From contig NC_133899.1 of assembly GCF_964199755.1 (NCBI RefSeq), positions 1,922,001 through 1,986,000 on the forward strand: a stretch of 64,000 nucleotides of DNA. Direction: 5' to 3'. Made by a program: the position numbers and the translations under genes. The DNA comes from Larus michahellis. Taxonomy: Eukaryota > Chordata > Aves > Charadriiformes > Laridae. The notes beneath the pieces are model-generated. The model saw only the letters and a list, made by a program, of their open reading frames with translations, was not told the DNA's origin and searched no databases. Positions 1 to 11,280 of the stretch are shown here, piece after piece (within the stretch, counting starts at the first letter, position 1; every line of letters begins with the position of its first letter).

Positions 1-1949
1 GGACCGTCTGTGGTCACACTGACCCTTCCCGGCCCAAGCACGGCGTCCCCATGGGGATGCTCTGAGAAAACGGGTCCCTCTGCAAAATGGGGACCCCGCC
101 AGCGGCGTGGGGCTTTGCATTGCTGCGGCTGGTTGCGAGCACCGGGTCCTACTCTGTCCCCCAGCTCTGCTCGGCGCTGTGCCAGGCAGGGACCGCTGGT
201 GCAGCCACATCTATTGAGGACCGCAGAGAAGCACCCCGGGATGCTCTGCTCCCCAGGGGATGCTCTGCTCCCCAGCAGGGAGACCGAGAAACCCAGACGG
301 ACAGACAGACTCGCTAGGGGTGACACCGGAAACCTGTGGCACGCCAGGGGCTGAGCGCCGGCACGGCTCGGTGCCTTCGCCTCCAGATGAGCCTCCTGCG
401 AGAGCCGGGCTGTGGCAGGACCCCCGGCACGGCACGGCAGAGGGGCTGCGGGTGCCCCCACGGGTGCTGCCCGCAGCGGGGCAGGTCTGCCACAGCTCCC
501 GGCTGCGCAGCGTGGTGGTGGCGAGGGGATGAGTCACCAGCGCGGCGAGGGGGAAGGTGCGATAAACCAACACCGTGGGCTTTTTTAAAAAGCCTGAGGC
601 TTGCGAAGGGGGGACGCAGCCTGAATAGCAATCAGCTCTTACAGGCACGCCGGGAAGCGATGGGGATGAGCAAAAGCCCGGGCTGCGGCAGCTCGGGAGA
701 GCTGGGGAGAAGGGGGACAACACGGTGCCGGTGGGATGCAGGGTGAGGGGCTGAGCGAGAGCCACGGGAAGAGAAGTGGTGGGTCAGGACAGATGGTTGA
801 GCACCCACGGGGTGTGAAAAGGGACCCCAACACTGTGGTGGCTGCGAAGACATGCATGGGCCACGGGGCTGGGGCTGGCCTGGTGGCCACGTGAGCCAGG
901 GGCACCCACCAAGTTGCCCCCAGCCTGTGTGCACAGCCCCGATAGCGGCGGGGGTCATGTGCATGGGCAGATACGGGGCCCGGATGGCACATGGTGGTGA
1001 CCATTTCCTGCGAGGGTTGGTGCCAGTTGCCCTCATCTGCCCTCAGTGAGCACCTTATCTGCTGGCACACACCGTGCCAGGCCCTGGTGGCACCCCTCAC
1101 CCCCAGGCTGTGCCTTGGGGACCTGCTTTGTCTGGCACAGGTCCTCGGCAGCTCCCTGAGCTGCCCACTGCAACCTCTCCCAGAGCACACCCAGCAGGGA
1201 TGGAGGACATTCCTCCTCCCCGTGGGTCCCGTGAGCAGGAACGACGGGTGACAGTACCGACACCCTCCCATGGGACCAAGACACCCATGGGGGTGACACT
1301 GTCGGGAACGGGGAGGACGGGCAGCAGTGGGCGCAGGGCGGGATGCGCGGTGGCGGGAGATGCCGGCTCCTCAAAACAAAGGGAGCGCAAATTGCCATAA
1401 CATGTGCAGTTAATCCTCGTGCCGGGCTGTTGCACGCTGCGCCATCAATCACGCGCCGGCGTGACCGACACCGAGTCATTACAGGAGTTTCCACCCTCTC
1501 TGCCGGGTGGGAACCCGGCGGGGCCCCATCCTGCCCCAGCTTCAGATTTGCCGGGGGAAGGATTACCAGGCCCTGGGCTGGGACAGATCCAGGCTATCGG
1601 GCTCTGGCAGACGCTTATCTCCCACCCCGGCCGTTGCTTTCCCACCACAGCAGAGCGGGGCTGCTGGCCCTGACGAAGTGGGGCTGGTCCCATCGTCTGC
1701 CCCATGGCGCGGCATCCATCCCGTGCACCCAGGGAGCTGAGGTGGTGACCCCTCACATGGGGGATGTTTCCCCACCAGCACTGATCCCTCTCCATCCAGG
1801 AACGCCAGACCCCTCTCCATCCCCATCCCTGGGACCCACGCGTGCTGCAGATGAGTGGCCACGGGGCATATGGCAGCACCCGGCCAGCAGCCACCAACCA
1901 TGGGCTGGGCAGGGAGAGGGCTGGGGGGTACGAAGGGGTTAAGCCGGGG

Positions 1950-2100
1950 AAGTTTGCTCACTCTCGGCAATGATTTAAACCAGACAGAAAGGTTCTGTCA
2001 TCCATCACGCTAACAGCCAGATCATTGTGTTTTAAAGTGTCTGTAATTGCAGCAATACAGAGACTGGGAGAAAGATAAAGGCTGGGAAGATGCAAATGCA
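1950..2100. promoter_or_regulatory. Candidate conserved non-coding element upstream of CBFA2T3
   Basis: An AT-rich island of ordinary complexity in GC-rich surroundings, with TGATTTAAAC, ATCATTGTGTTTTAAAGTG and GATAAAGG (a GATA-type site). No ORF or repeat explains it. Conservation is a guess from composition. Confidence 0.25.
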
Positions 2101-2183
2101 GAGGGGAAGCACCAGCCCCCTGCACCCAGCAGGGAGAAACCCGGGGAGCCCTGGGGCCAGCCCTGTCCCGGCTGGCGGCTGAC

Positions 2184-2231
2184 TGGGGACAGCCGTGGGG
2201 ACAGCCGTGGGGACAGCCATGGGGACAGCCG
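2184..2231 (+). repeat. 12-bp tandem repeat, four copies
   Basis: Unit TGGGGACAGCCG; the third copy has A for the last G. Confidence 0.9.
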
Positions 2232-2694
2232 GAGGGTGGTCCAGGCGTCCTCCTGCCTGCCCCAGCTGGGCTATGGCACGGCGTGGGTGCGGGGACATCC
2301 CCGCTGTGGGTGGGAGCACCCACAAAACAGTGCAAGCGAAAAAAACCAGGGACAGGAGCGGGCAGGGAAGGGTCCAGAGCAGGTGCTGGACTCAATCTGC
2401 TTTACTCAAAATATTACCTTTCCATCACCTTTATCTTACAGCAGCCAGCTCCCTCGTTATCCCCAGCTTAGCTCTAAGCGGCACTTCGGTCCCCGTCTCC
2501 TCTCTGTTGGGATCCAGGGATGCCTGGGGACAGGGATGCCTGGGGACAGCGTGCGAAGCTGGTGAGATCCTACCCCGCGCATGCAAGGAGGCAGCCGTGG
2601 GCACAGGCACGGCCACAGCCACGGGCACAGCCACAGCCACGGGTGCCCGGGCTTTGTCCCCGCGGCCAAGGCCACGTGCAAGCATGCCGGCAGG

Positions 2695-2815
2695 GAATTA
2701 TTAACATTCAGACGAGACCCGCCGAATAAAGCGAGCTAACACAAATGTTTATTTTCACAGTAGTGAATTATGACTTCAATAGACCAAAATTACGGGCTGC
2801 GCGAGCGGAATAGAA
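2695..2815. promoter_or_regulatory. Candidate conserved non-coding element upstream of CBFA2T3
   Basis: AT-rich island with ATTATTAACATTC, AATAAAGCGAGC, AAATGTTTATTTTCAC (forkhead-like TGTTTAT) and GTGAATTATGACTTCAAT, flanked on both sides by GC-rich DNA. Confidence 0.25.
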
Positions 2816-3959
2816 ACGAAGCAGACCCCGCCACCCAAACGCCGCCGGGGGGGACGCAGCGTGGCTCCCTCCTGCCCACGCTGTCCCAGACATGCTGCAG
2901 TGCCGCTGCCTGCCCGTCCCGCCGGTGCACGGGCAGACCTTGCCTGCGCGGTGGCCCTGGCAGGATGGCTGTGCCCGGCTCCATCCGCCTTCCCTGCAAA
3001 GGCTCTGCGGGCTCCTGGCCACCTGGCTCAGCCTTGGCTCGACCACCTTGGCTGGTGCCAGGTATTTGATGGCATCCTTCAGCTGCACTCCAAATTAACC
3101 AGGAGCCGGAGAGGTTGTGGCTTTTCCTGGCACCGTCCCAGCGAGGTGCCCATGGGCAGGTCTGTGGGGATGGGTTTGCAATGTATTCAATGGCTCGCAC
3201 TGCATGGGGATGGGTGTGTGGGACAGCCCACCCAGTCAAGAGCGTGGTCACCCCCGTGGTGAGGTCCCTGCTCTCCTGGTAGGTGGCCAGACACAGCAGC
3301 TGAGCCCAAAGGAGCCCTGGGCTGGCACCCCAGAAAACCTGGGCTCTGCCTTAGGAGTGCTCTCGGGCTGCCTCGGTGATGGCCGATGCTTCGACGTGTG
3401 CGCCGGTGGGGGACTGCACCGTGCACCGCGTGTCCAAATGCACACGTAGCACTGGCATTTGCGTGTGCCAGCCGGTGACACCTATGCAAAGCCGGGTGGG
3501 CGGACAGCTGTGCGCAGGGGTGGATTTTCCTCCCCTGCTCGTGGGCCCTCCCCAGTGGGGCTGTACTGGAACAAGGCAGGCAACACCGGAGCTGGAGGTT
3601 GGGATTGCGGAGAGCGGGCTGGAGGGGTCTGGGTAGGGATGCTGCAGCACCGTCCCGCTGCGACCCCATCAGTGGGGTGACACTGAGGGGAGCTTGGCTG
3701 TGAGTGGTCACACAGTGGCCGTGTGCTGGTCATTTACTGGCCATGCAATGCTCACACAGTGGCCACGCAGCAGTTTTGTAGCGGCCGTGCAGGTAGGTGC
3801 CCATGCAGTGGAGGTGCATCCGTCATGCCAGGGCCATGCACTGGCTGTAGAGCGGCCGTGCAGCGGCGATGCCACCCAACACCCCTGCAGCGGTTGTGCA
3901 ACAGCCGTGCAGCGGTGACTCGCCGCCTGGCAAGGCTGCCGCGGTCTCCAGCGCCGGAG

Positions 3960-4145
3960 CCCTGGGAAGCGGGTGAGGATGAGTAATACAACAACCATAC
4001 GGGCGGCAAAGGCTCCGCACAGCAACTCGCAGAGGGAAGGCAGCTGCCAAGCAGAGTAATTACGCAAAGAGGCAGGGCTTCGGCTGGCAGGGAAATTAGC
4101 AGGGATTGCGTTACCGGGCGCGCAAGCAAGCAACAACATCGTAGT
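3960..4145. promoter_or_regulatory. Candidate conserved non-coding element upstream of CBFA2T3
   Basis: About 180 bp of complex, moderately AT-rich sequence (GAGTAATACAACAACC, AGAGTAATTACGCAAAG, GGAAATTAGCAGGG) between a degenerate tandem repeat and G-rich DNA. TAATTAC fits a homeodomain site and TTACGCAA is C/EBP-like. Confidence 0.25.
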
Positions 4146-4845
4146 AGGACTTGGGGAGGGGGGGGGAGCAGGGGGGAGGGAAATTTTTAACGCTTCCCCC
4201 CAGGAAGGGCTCGTGGGCAGGCACCGCCACGAATGCATGCACCGCCACCATGCACCGCCGCCATGCACCGCTTTGGAGGAAGGGCCCCCCTGGCGTTCCC
4301 GTGGTGCTGGGGCACAGCACGGCCACCCAAGGGAGCCTCGCCGAGGCCAAGCGGGGTGGGGGGCACCCCGAGGCCAGGCCGGGATGGGCATGTAGACCGT
4401 GGGGTGCCAATGGGGGCTGTGCCCATGTCGCTTGTGGCTGCACATGTGGCCGCTCCTACGGCAACCCTGGCCCTTGGGTCTCCGGAGAGGGAAGCAGAAC
4501 AACCACAACTCCAGCCCCCCGCGGCCCCCCAGCCCCTTGCAGTCCCAGCCCCTGCCCCTTGGCTGTTCCCACGACCCAGACAAACCCTGCCGCCATCCCC
4601 TTGCGGTCCCCTGACCCCACGCAAACAACTCCTGGCCCCTTGCAGCCCCCCAAAACATATGCTGACCCCCACCCATGCAGCCCCCCCCCAGCTTTGCAAA
4701 CCCTCAGTCTTTGGCACCCCCAACCCCTTGCGAACCCTGAACCTTTTGCGAACACCAGCCCCCTGCAGCCCCCAAACTGTCCCCCCAACAATCCCCATGC
4801 AGTCTCCAGTCCCTGTGCACCCCCGCCAAAACCCCCTGCAGCCCC

Positions 4846-5265
4846 TAGTGCCACGCAGCCCCCCGTGTCCCTGTACATCCCCCTGGTGCCATGCAGCCCC
4901 CCGTGTCCCCGTACACCCCCCCGGTGCCGTGCAGCCCCTAGTGCCACGCAGCCCCCCGTGTCCCCGTACACCCCCCCGGTGCCGTGCAGCCCCTAGTGCC
5001 ACGCAGCCCCCCGTGTCCCTGTACATCCCCCTCGTGCCATGCAGCCCCCCGTGTCCCCGTACACCCCCCGGTGCCGTGCAGCCCCTAGTGCCATGCAGCC
5101 CCCCGTGTCCCCGTACACCCCCCCGGTGCCGTGCAGCCCCATGACTCCGTACAGCTCCCCAGCGCCAAGCAGACCCCTGTGTTCCCGTACACCCCCCTGG
5201 TGCCGTGCAGCCCCCGTGTCCCCGTACACCCCCTCCGGTGCCGTGCATCCCCGTGTCCCCGTACA
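4846..5265 (+). repeat. GC-rich minisatellite at the edge of the CBFA2T3 CpG island
   Basis: C-rich units containing CAGCCCCCCGTGTCCC. The distances between successive CCGTGTCC cores are 38, 55, 55, 38 and 54 bp: two unit lengths, the longer carrying an extra 17 bp (GCCCCTAGTGCCA type). Later copies (to about 5265) are more degenerate. Confidence 0.9.
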
Positions 5266-5478
5266 TCCCGGTCTCCCCTTCCCCTGGCCGCGCACCCCGG
5301 GGGCCCGGCTCCGGTGGCGGCGGCGGCGGGGCGCCCCCTGCCGGGCGCGGTGGAGGCGCCGTCTAAGGCAGCGGCGCGGGCGGGCGGCGCTCACTCCGGG
5401 GCGGGCGGGCGGGCGGCGCGGCGGCAGCGGGCGCTGCGGGCGGCCCGGCCCGGCACGGAGCGCGGCCGCGGGCGCCCC

Positions 5479-5532
5479 ATGGCCGCGACGCGGCGCCGGA
5501 GGATGCGCCGCCGGGCAGCGCGCAGGGGGTGA
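5479..5532 (+). CDS. Possible uORF in CBFA2T3 leader (17 codons, Arg-rich)
   Basis: ATGG start followed by 16 codons and TGA. The peptide reads MAATRRRRMRRRAARRG, with nine arginines in seventeen residues. It is out of frame with the CBFA2T3 start (frame offset checked against 16806 through the 5855/16780 junction). If exon 1 begins upstream of 5479, ribosomes would meet it first. Random occurrence in such GC-rich DNA is quite possible. Confidence 0.25.
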   Translation: MAATRRRRMRRRAARRG

Positions 5533-5751
5533 ACCGACCCCGCGGATTTACCGGCTTCTCCGCCCCCGCCTTCCCCCGCTTCTCCGGTGCCCCCCCTCCT
5601 GGGGGGGCGGGGGGCGGTGTGGGAAGCGCTCCGACCCCCGGGCTGGCGGCCCTCGGCGGCCCCGGGCGCGGCGAGCGGCGGCGGGCAGGTGCTGGGGGCA
5701 GCCGCCGCCGCGGGGCCGCGCTCCGCCCGCGCCGGCCTTAAGCGGGCCGGG

Positions 5752-5775
5752 GCCGCCGCCGCCGCCGCCGCCGCC
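5752..5775 (+). repeat. (GCC)8 trinucleotide run in putative 5' UTR
   Basis: Eight uninterrupted GCC copies, about 80 bp before the exon 1 donor. Together with GCC/CGC-rich flanks it is the kind of 5' UTR triplet run that can vary in length between individuals. Confidence 0.85.
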
Positions 5776-5934
5776 GGGGGCCGCTGCCGGCTCTGCCCGC
5801 TCCTGCCGGCCCCTGCCTTGGGACTTACCTCACGCCTCCGCCACACCTCAGGACGGTAAGTGCCGTCCGCGCCCGGGAACGGGGACGGGGCGGCTCCCGG
5901 TGCCCGGGGAGGCCCCCGGGGAAGAGGGGCTGGG

Positions 5935-6245
5935 GGTGTTACCGGTGCCCAGGGGATGCTCCCGGTGCGCAGGGGAGCTGAAGGCTCCCGGTGCCCGGGG
6001 GATGCTCCCGGTGCGCAGGGGAGTCGGAAGCTGCCGATGCCCGGGGGATGCTCCCGGTGCGCAGGAGTCGAGGAGGCTCCCGGTGCCCGGGGGATGCTCC
6101 CGGTGCGCAGGAGTCGAGGAGGCTCCCGGTACCCGGGGGGTGCTCCCGGTGCGCAGGAGAAGGGGAGGCTCCCGGTGCCCGGGGGATGCTCCCGGTGCTC
6201 GGGAAGCTGCCGGTGCGCCGGGGACGGGGATGTTCCCGGTGCCCG
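5935..6245 (+). repeat. 46-bp minisatellite in CBFA2T3 intron 1
   Basis: The GATGCTCCCGGTGC core recurs at 5955, 6001, 6047, 6093, 6139 and 6185, exactly 46 bp apart. Each unit is itself two similar halves around CTCCCGGTGC. Since 46 is not a multiple of three, the open frames through it rotate and cannot be one coding repeat. Confidence 0.95.
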
Positions 6246-9200
6246 AGCCAGCGCGGTCCCCGCCGCCGCGGTCTCTCCGACCCCGTGCTCGGCGGCCCCC
6301 GGGACGCGCGGCGGCGGCGGCGGAGCGGGACAGGGCGAGCGGGGGCGCAGCCGGGGCGAGCGGGCACCGGAGCCGCCGTCCGTGCGGGGCAGGAGCGATC
6401 TGCCGCGACCGTGGGCCCCGCTGCCACGCACGGCGCTCACGCAGGGGCGGCGGGATGCGGACCCCTCTCCCTGCCGCGGCGGGGCCGGGGCTTTGCCTGC
6501 GCTCCCCTCCCCGCACCCGGCAGCTGCTTTCCGAGAGCCGGGGCAGCGCGGGGCCGCCCAGCATCCCCGGGAACCCACGCGAGATTGTCGTGTCCCCCCC
6601 ACCCCAACAAACCCTCCCGCGTCGTGGCTCCCGACTTCTGCCCTGCGGGAGAAGTCGTTTTCATCCCATCCCTGCATCCCTCCTCCTCGGAGCGCCAACC
6701 CGCCGGCTCCACATCCCGCTCCGGCCGCCGCCGATATAGAGATGGAGCCGCGTTTCATGGCGAGGAGGAGCTGATCCACTCGGGAGAGTTTGTGGGAGGA
6801 AACCCAGGGGCTGGTTTGGGAAGTTCCAGCAAACCCAGGGCTGCTTTGGGAAGTTCCAGCTACACCAGCATAATTCTGTGTTTACATGCAAGGACACAGG
6901 TCCGTGCTGGGGACACGCGCTGTGTCCTCGTGTGTGCTGGGGGACAGTGGTGTTGGATGCGGACTTGGGAAGGAAGGCTGGCTCGGGGAGCCTCCAGCTC
7001 TCTGCCTCAGCGCTGCCCCGCTTCTGAACCTCGCAGCCATTAATCATGATCCAGCTCCTTCGGCGGTGGCCTGGCTTTGATAAGGGGATGCTGTCGGCGT
7101 AGCGGTGGAGCGGGCTCGGCTCCGCGCTCCTCCGTGATGTGGGCCAGGGCCCGGCCAGCTCTCCCCGTCACTCCCCCTCGCCGCTGGATGGTGCCTTCGG
7201 ATACTGCAGAGCGTTTCTCTGGTTAAACGCACCTTTTGTTGGATTTTTTTTTTTCCCCCCCTATTAGCCAAGAAAAACTTTGCAACTTTCCTTCGTTTTC
7301 GGAGAGGAGCTGCTGCCGCCGCCGCTGCTGGGTTTCATTTTGTTTTTTTAATTTGAGGTCACGTGCACGTTGACAGTGTCTTTGAATCTAAGCGATGGTC
7401 TTGTCTCTAGCTTAGAAAGAGCTTTTGAGCTCTTCCCTCTGTTGTTTTCTCTCTGTTCAGGAACAAAGAGATTTTTCTGCCTTTAATTAAAAGGAATATT
7501 AATTCTCCGCTCCTTTGTCAAGTGACTTGAAGACACTCTGCAAACGCCCGTCTGCTCGGCAGCGCGGTGGGGTGAGCTCTGCTATGGTACGGGGCACGGA
7601 GACATGGGGGAGCCATCCCAAAACCCCACGGCAAATGCAGAGCAGCAGCCGGGGAGGATGCTGACAGCCCCGGCGCCCGCGGTCCTCGGGTGAGGAGCCC
7701 CGTGGGGCCGAGCTGCCACCCGGGGCGGGCGCTTGGGTCCCCGGAGGAGGATAAAGCAGGTCCCCGCGCAGAGCCTTTCCATGCAGGGAGAAGTTTTGAG
7801 CTTTTGCTGTGGTTGGGGAGGAAAGCAGAGATGAACTTGGCTGTGCAAAGGGATTTTTCCCTGCTGGCTGCCTCCCGGCAGGCCCGGTCAGTGTCTGCGC
7901 TGGCAGGTAAGGTTTTACCCGGGGACGGACAGATGTCGGGCGTGTTTTGTTTGAAAAAAAGTGTGGCTGCAGATGTTGGCTTGTAGGGAGGAAAAGCCAA
8001 GAAGCCTGGGGGGGGGAGAGGCTGTTCTCCCGTGGCGCTGGGTGCCAGCACGGGGAGGGGTGCCAGGTTCAGGCAGGGGAACAGCGCGGCCTCTTGTGGG
8101 TGCAGGATTTGCCCCGTACGCCGCGGGCTTACAGGGTGCAGGGTGGAAAAACACTCCGGTGCTTGGTGGTGCTTCGGTTTGGGAGGGTCGAGCAGCCCCC
8201 CAGGTTCTGCCCGTCGCTGCGGCACGCTCGGCACTGCTGGGCTCGGGGGCAGCCCTGTGGGCACGGCCGGGGTGGGCTGCCCAAGGCCAGCGTGCCGAGG
8301 AGGGGGCTCTGGCAGGTCCCACAGGGGACCCGGGGCTGGGGGCTGGCGAGTCTCTGCCAACGTCCCCTGTGTCCCTTCCCCTGATTCCTCCTTCTGAGCC
8401 ACGGTCGTTTTCAGGCGTGGGAAACGCCGTGCAGGATCCGGGCTGCGTGATGTCCAGCTTTGCTGTGGAAGTGGGATCTCGGCTCCGCTCGCTGCCAGCA
8501 GTCGGCTTAAATCCCCGGTGCGGTCTAGAGGCAGTTTAGCTCCCTGCCCACGGCCACCCGGGGAAGGGGCGCGGGGTGCCGCGGGATGCTCAGGGAGGAG
8601 AGGCACCCCGTAAATGTCCGTTACTACGTCTGTTAATGGAGGTTAATTGCCGGCGAGCCAACCAAGGAGTGCAGGGCTGCCGGTGAGGTGCGCTTGAGTG
8701 CTGGCAGGGGGGCAGGGAGCTGACCCCACCACCACCAGCACCAATGCTGCTTCTGCCCCCCATCCAGACCAGCACAGTCACAGTGTGCGCAAGGTTTTGG
8801 GCAGATCAGGGCCTGATCCTGCAAACGGGGCTGCCTGGGACCTGGGAGGGAGCGGGGACACCCGTGGGTTGCCCTGCTGAGCTCGGGCTTAAACGCTGCT
8901 GCTGGGGTTGAGGGGTTGCGGGTCGGATGCTACAGCCCTGGCCTGTGCTTTCCAAGCCGGACCGCGGGCGGGAGCTGGATTTAGCTGCCCCGCCAGGATG
9001 GGGACAGCGGGGGGTCCCCAAGCTGGGACCAATCCTTGCGAGCTTCATGATGGCCAGCGCAGGGCGAGAGCAGGCCTGTGGCACGGAGGAGAACCCCCCT
9101 GTCTGGGTGCCATTGGCGTTAGTGCCATTGTCCGGTTCGGGGTTTATTTTTAGATTTCCTGAAGCTTGTTTTCGGCTGTCCCTCCCAGCGTGCTCAGGCT

Positions 9201-11104
9201 CCCCAGGGGCAACCCCACCTTGACAAGCAGCTTTCCTTCGGAAGATGCTGACCAATGTTTCCAGAAAGCATCCAAGGGATTTCCTGTTTATTTTGAAAAT
9301 TTCTCATTAATATTTTTTCCTGTGTTGTTTGATTCAATCTCACATGGGCAAAATCGCCTTGAAATGGAGCCTGCGGTTCAAAAATAGACAAAGAGTCAGT
9401 AATGCAGCGGCGGTGGGGATGCACGGCTGGATTCGGCACCCCCTCGGAGCCCTTACCGTCCTGGCGTCTGCAGGGCATGATCCAGCCCGGGGTCCCTGGG
9501 GAGCCGTCGGCGCCTCGGTGTTCCCACGCTGCAGGGACCTTGCATGGAGCTCCCTGCTGGCGCTGGCGTGTGGAAGGGGATGTTTTCCCTTCCCCAGCCA
9601 CTCTCTGCCTCCAAAATGCCCCAAGCGCCCTGGCTGCTTGTGCCGCTTGTCCCCGCTCCAGCCGTCAAGGCCACTGCTGGGCACGAGCATCCCTCTGCAT
9701 GTGGCTGGGCGGCTGCAAAAATTGCAAATTGGGGTGTTTTAGCCTGAACCCCTCCCTGCCCTCAAAGAGCATCCGGCTCTGCAGCTGGGGCATCGGGCTG
9801 GTTTTGGGGTGCCCCTTCGGCAACGTGTTGGTGGCTCGGTTCGCCCTGCCGTGGTGATGCACCCGCAGCCCTTGCACCGGGGAGGTGGTTTGCAGCCAAG
9901 ACGTGGGGTTTTCCCGGGTGGGGGGCAGCTCTGGACGGTGCCGCTGGTGGGGTCAGCCCCAGCCCCATGCCACCACGTGCCTCCAGGTGTGCTGGGCTGG
10001 CCACGGCGCTCTGTTTACTCGCCGTGTTTAGCCAGTATATTTAATTTCCAGGAGCATAAGGCAGCTGGGGAGCAGGGAGGGCGTGTGTGTGCCCTTCTCC
10101 CCCCCCCGCCCTGGAGCTGCTGGCAGGATGGGTCAGATGCAGGCAGCATCTGCTGCAGATGCTGCGCCCCGACTGGAGGGCTCGGAGGGGGTTTTTTGGC
10201 CATCCTGCAGCTCCCCCGGATCCAGTGGTTCATGGGAACCCCCCAGCCTCACTCTCCGCAGGGGGGGACCCCACCGCCTGGCCCCTCTCTGCGCTGGCCA
10301 GCCACGTTGCCACCAGCCGCTGTTGACTCACAGGCTCCGACGTCAAGTCCCGGGGCTGAGCCTGAGCTGCTTTTACAGGCGAGGCTGAAATGCACAAAAT
10401 GTTCGACTTGTAAAATATGTAGCGTGAGAAAATAGCCTTTTCTGCTCTCCTCCTCGCTGCCGCTGCTCCCCTGCCCCATCTGCTCGCTTGGAAAGCTTCC
10501 CACAGCCGTAGTGGGGGGGGGCGAGGGGCTGCGAGCCCGAGGCGGTTGACAGCGCCCGGGGTCCCTCGACAATGCCTGCTGGCCCGACTTGAGGATGGCA
10601 TCCACCCCGTGCCGCTGTGCCCACGCCGAGGAGTAGCCCCTCGGTGGCAGGAGGGCTCCCCAGGGCAGCACGGGCCTCGAGGGTGTGTTTGGTCCCCGAG
10701 GATGCTGCCCGCCCGAAGCCTCCTCCATCCTCCCGCCCTTCCCGCCTGCTTCGGCATCCCGAGGTTTCTCTCCCCCGGGACACATTTTGAGAGCAAACGC
10801 GGGGCCAGCACTGGGAAAGCCAGCCGGGTTGTGCGGTGGCCGCCACCGGCACAGGGGATGACGCAGGCGGCGTTGGCGCGTCCCGCGGGGCCCCGGGGTT
10901 TCCGAAACAGGGCGGCGCGGTGCCTCTCGGGAGGGTGCTGGGAAATACCCCCACGAGGCACCCCGGCAGCACCCGGCCGGGCCGGGAGGGAGCCGCCACG
11001 CCGGAGCTGGCCACGAGCCACGGTTTTCACCAGCCACCTTAATCCATCATTATCTGGGCACATTTCGGATCCTTGCCAAGAGCAAGGTGGGAAGGGGGGG
11101 TTGT

Positions 11105-11280
11105 AAGCATGCTTTCCCTATTCCCCTGCCATCCTTTTTGCTGCCTGTGTGTAATTAACAGAGTAATTAAAAACAGGATGAGTTAATTGGTATTCATTTA
11201 TGTGGCAGATGTTTTTAATTGAGATACGAAACAATTTACCTGTTTACATAAACAATAGCAAATGAAGGCTTGTAAAACAG
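11105..11280. promoter_or_regulatory. Candidate enhancer in CBFA2T3 intron 1 (homeodomain and forkhead sites)
   Basis: AT-rich island with TAATTA at 11152-11157 and 11164-11169, TTAATTGG at 11183-11190 and a facing pair of forkhead sites TGTTTACATAAACA at 11241-11254. Ordinary complexity, no ORF or repeat, sharply bounded by GC-rich DNA and a T tract. Confidence 0.35.

Larger units (their letters stand above)
1..5274. other. Non-coding DNA upstream of CBFA2T3
   Basis: GC-rich DNA without a supported exon. Within it stand AT-rich, non-repetitive islands at about 1950-2100, 2395-2475, 2695-2815 and 3960-4145, which could be enhancers, several simple tandem repeats (12-bp unit at 2184-2231; degenerate GTGCAGCGG-like repeats at about 3690-3930) and a minisatellite at 4846-5265. 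It might be intergenic or an intron of a longer CBFA2T3 transcript; no upstream exon was recognised. Confidence 0.5.
5400..5855 (+). other. CBFA2T3: CBFA2T3 putative non-coding exon 1 (5' UTR); left end uncertain
   Basis: The supported boundary is the right one: a strong donor (GACG|GTAAGT) after 5855. Joined to the acceptor at 16779/16780 it gives a leader that runs into the ATG at 16806. The reading frame of that ATG stays open back through the whole exon, but there is no in-frame ATG between about 5152 and 5855, so the start at 16806 is the natural one. The exon holds (GCC)8 at 5752-5775 and a short arginine-rich upstream ORF at 5479-5532. Its left end is a guess. Confidence 0.45.
5275..6560. 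promoter_or_regulatory. CBFA2T3: CpG island, putative CBFA2T3 promoter
   Basis: Very dense CpG over about 1.3 kb, with G/C homopolymers and GGGCGG-type Sp1 boxes, no TATA box and no interspersed repeat. The segment ends the C-rich minisatellite on its left and contains exon 1 with its donor. A CpG island with a good splice donor facing a downstream coding exon that begins inside a 5' UTR is the usual layout of a vertebrate promoter. The transcription start cannot be placed to the base. Confidence 0.6.

Noticed and set aside
4187-5266. 359-codon minus-strand frame rich in Gly/His/Thr repeats
   Set aside because: It is the complement of the 38/55-bp minisatellite; the peptide repeat is a reading of the DNA repeat and there is no start, splice or family evidence.
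5039-6739. 566-codon open frame on the plus strand, and a 462-codon one on the minus strand (5391-6779), across the CBFA2T3 promoter
   Set aside because: They run through a C-rich minisatellite, a CpG island and a 46-bp minisatellite. The 46-bp unit shifts frame each time, similar peptides appear in all frames, and no family is recognisable. The absence of stops follows from GC content.
7518-8606. 362-codon minus-strand frame in CBFA2T3 intron 1
   Set aside because: No recognised domain, Pro/Ala/Ser-rich composition typical of GC-rich intron antisense, no promoter or splice context.
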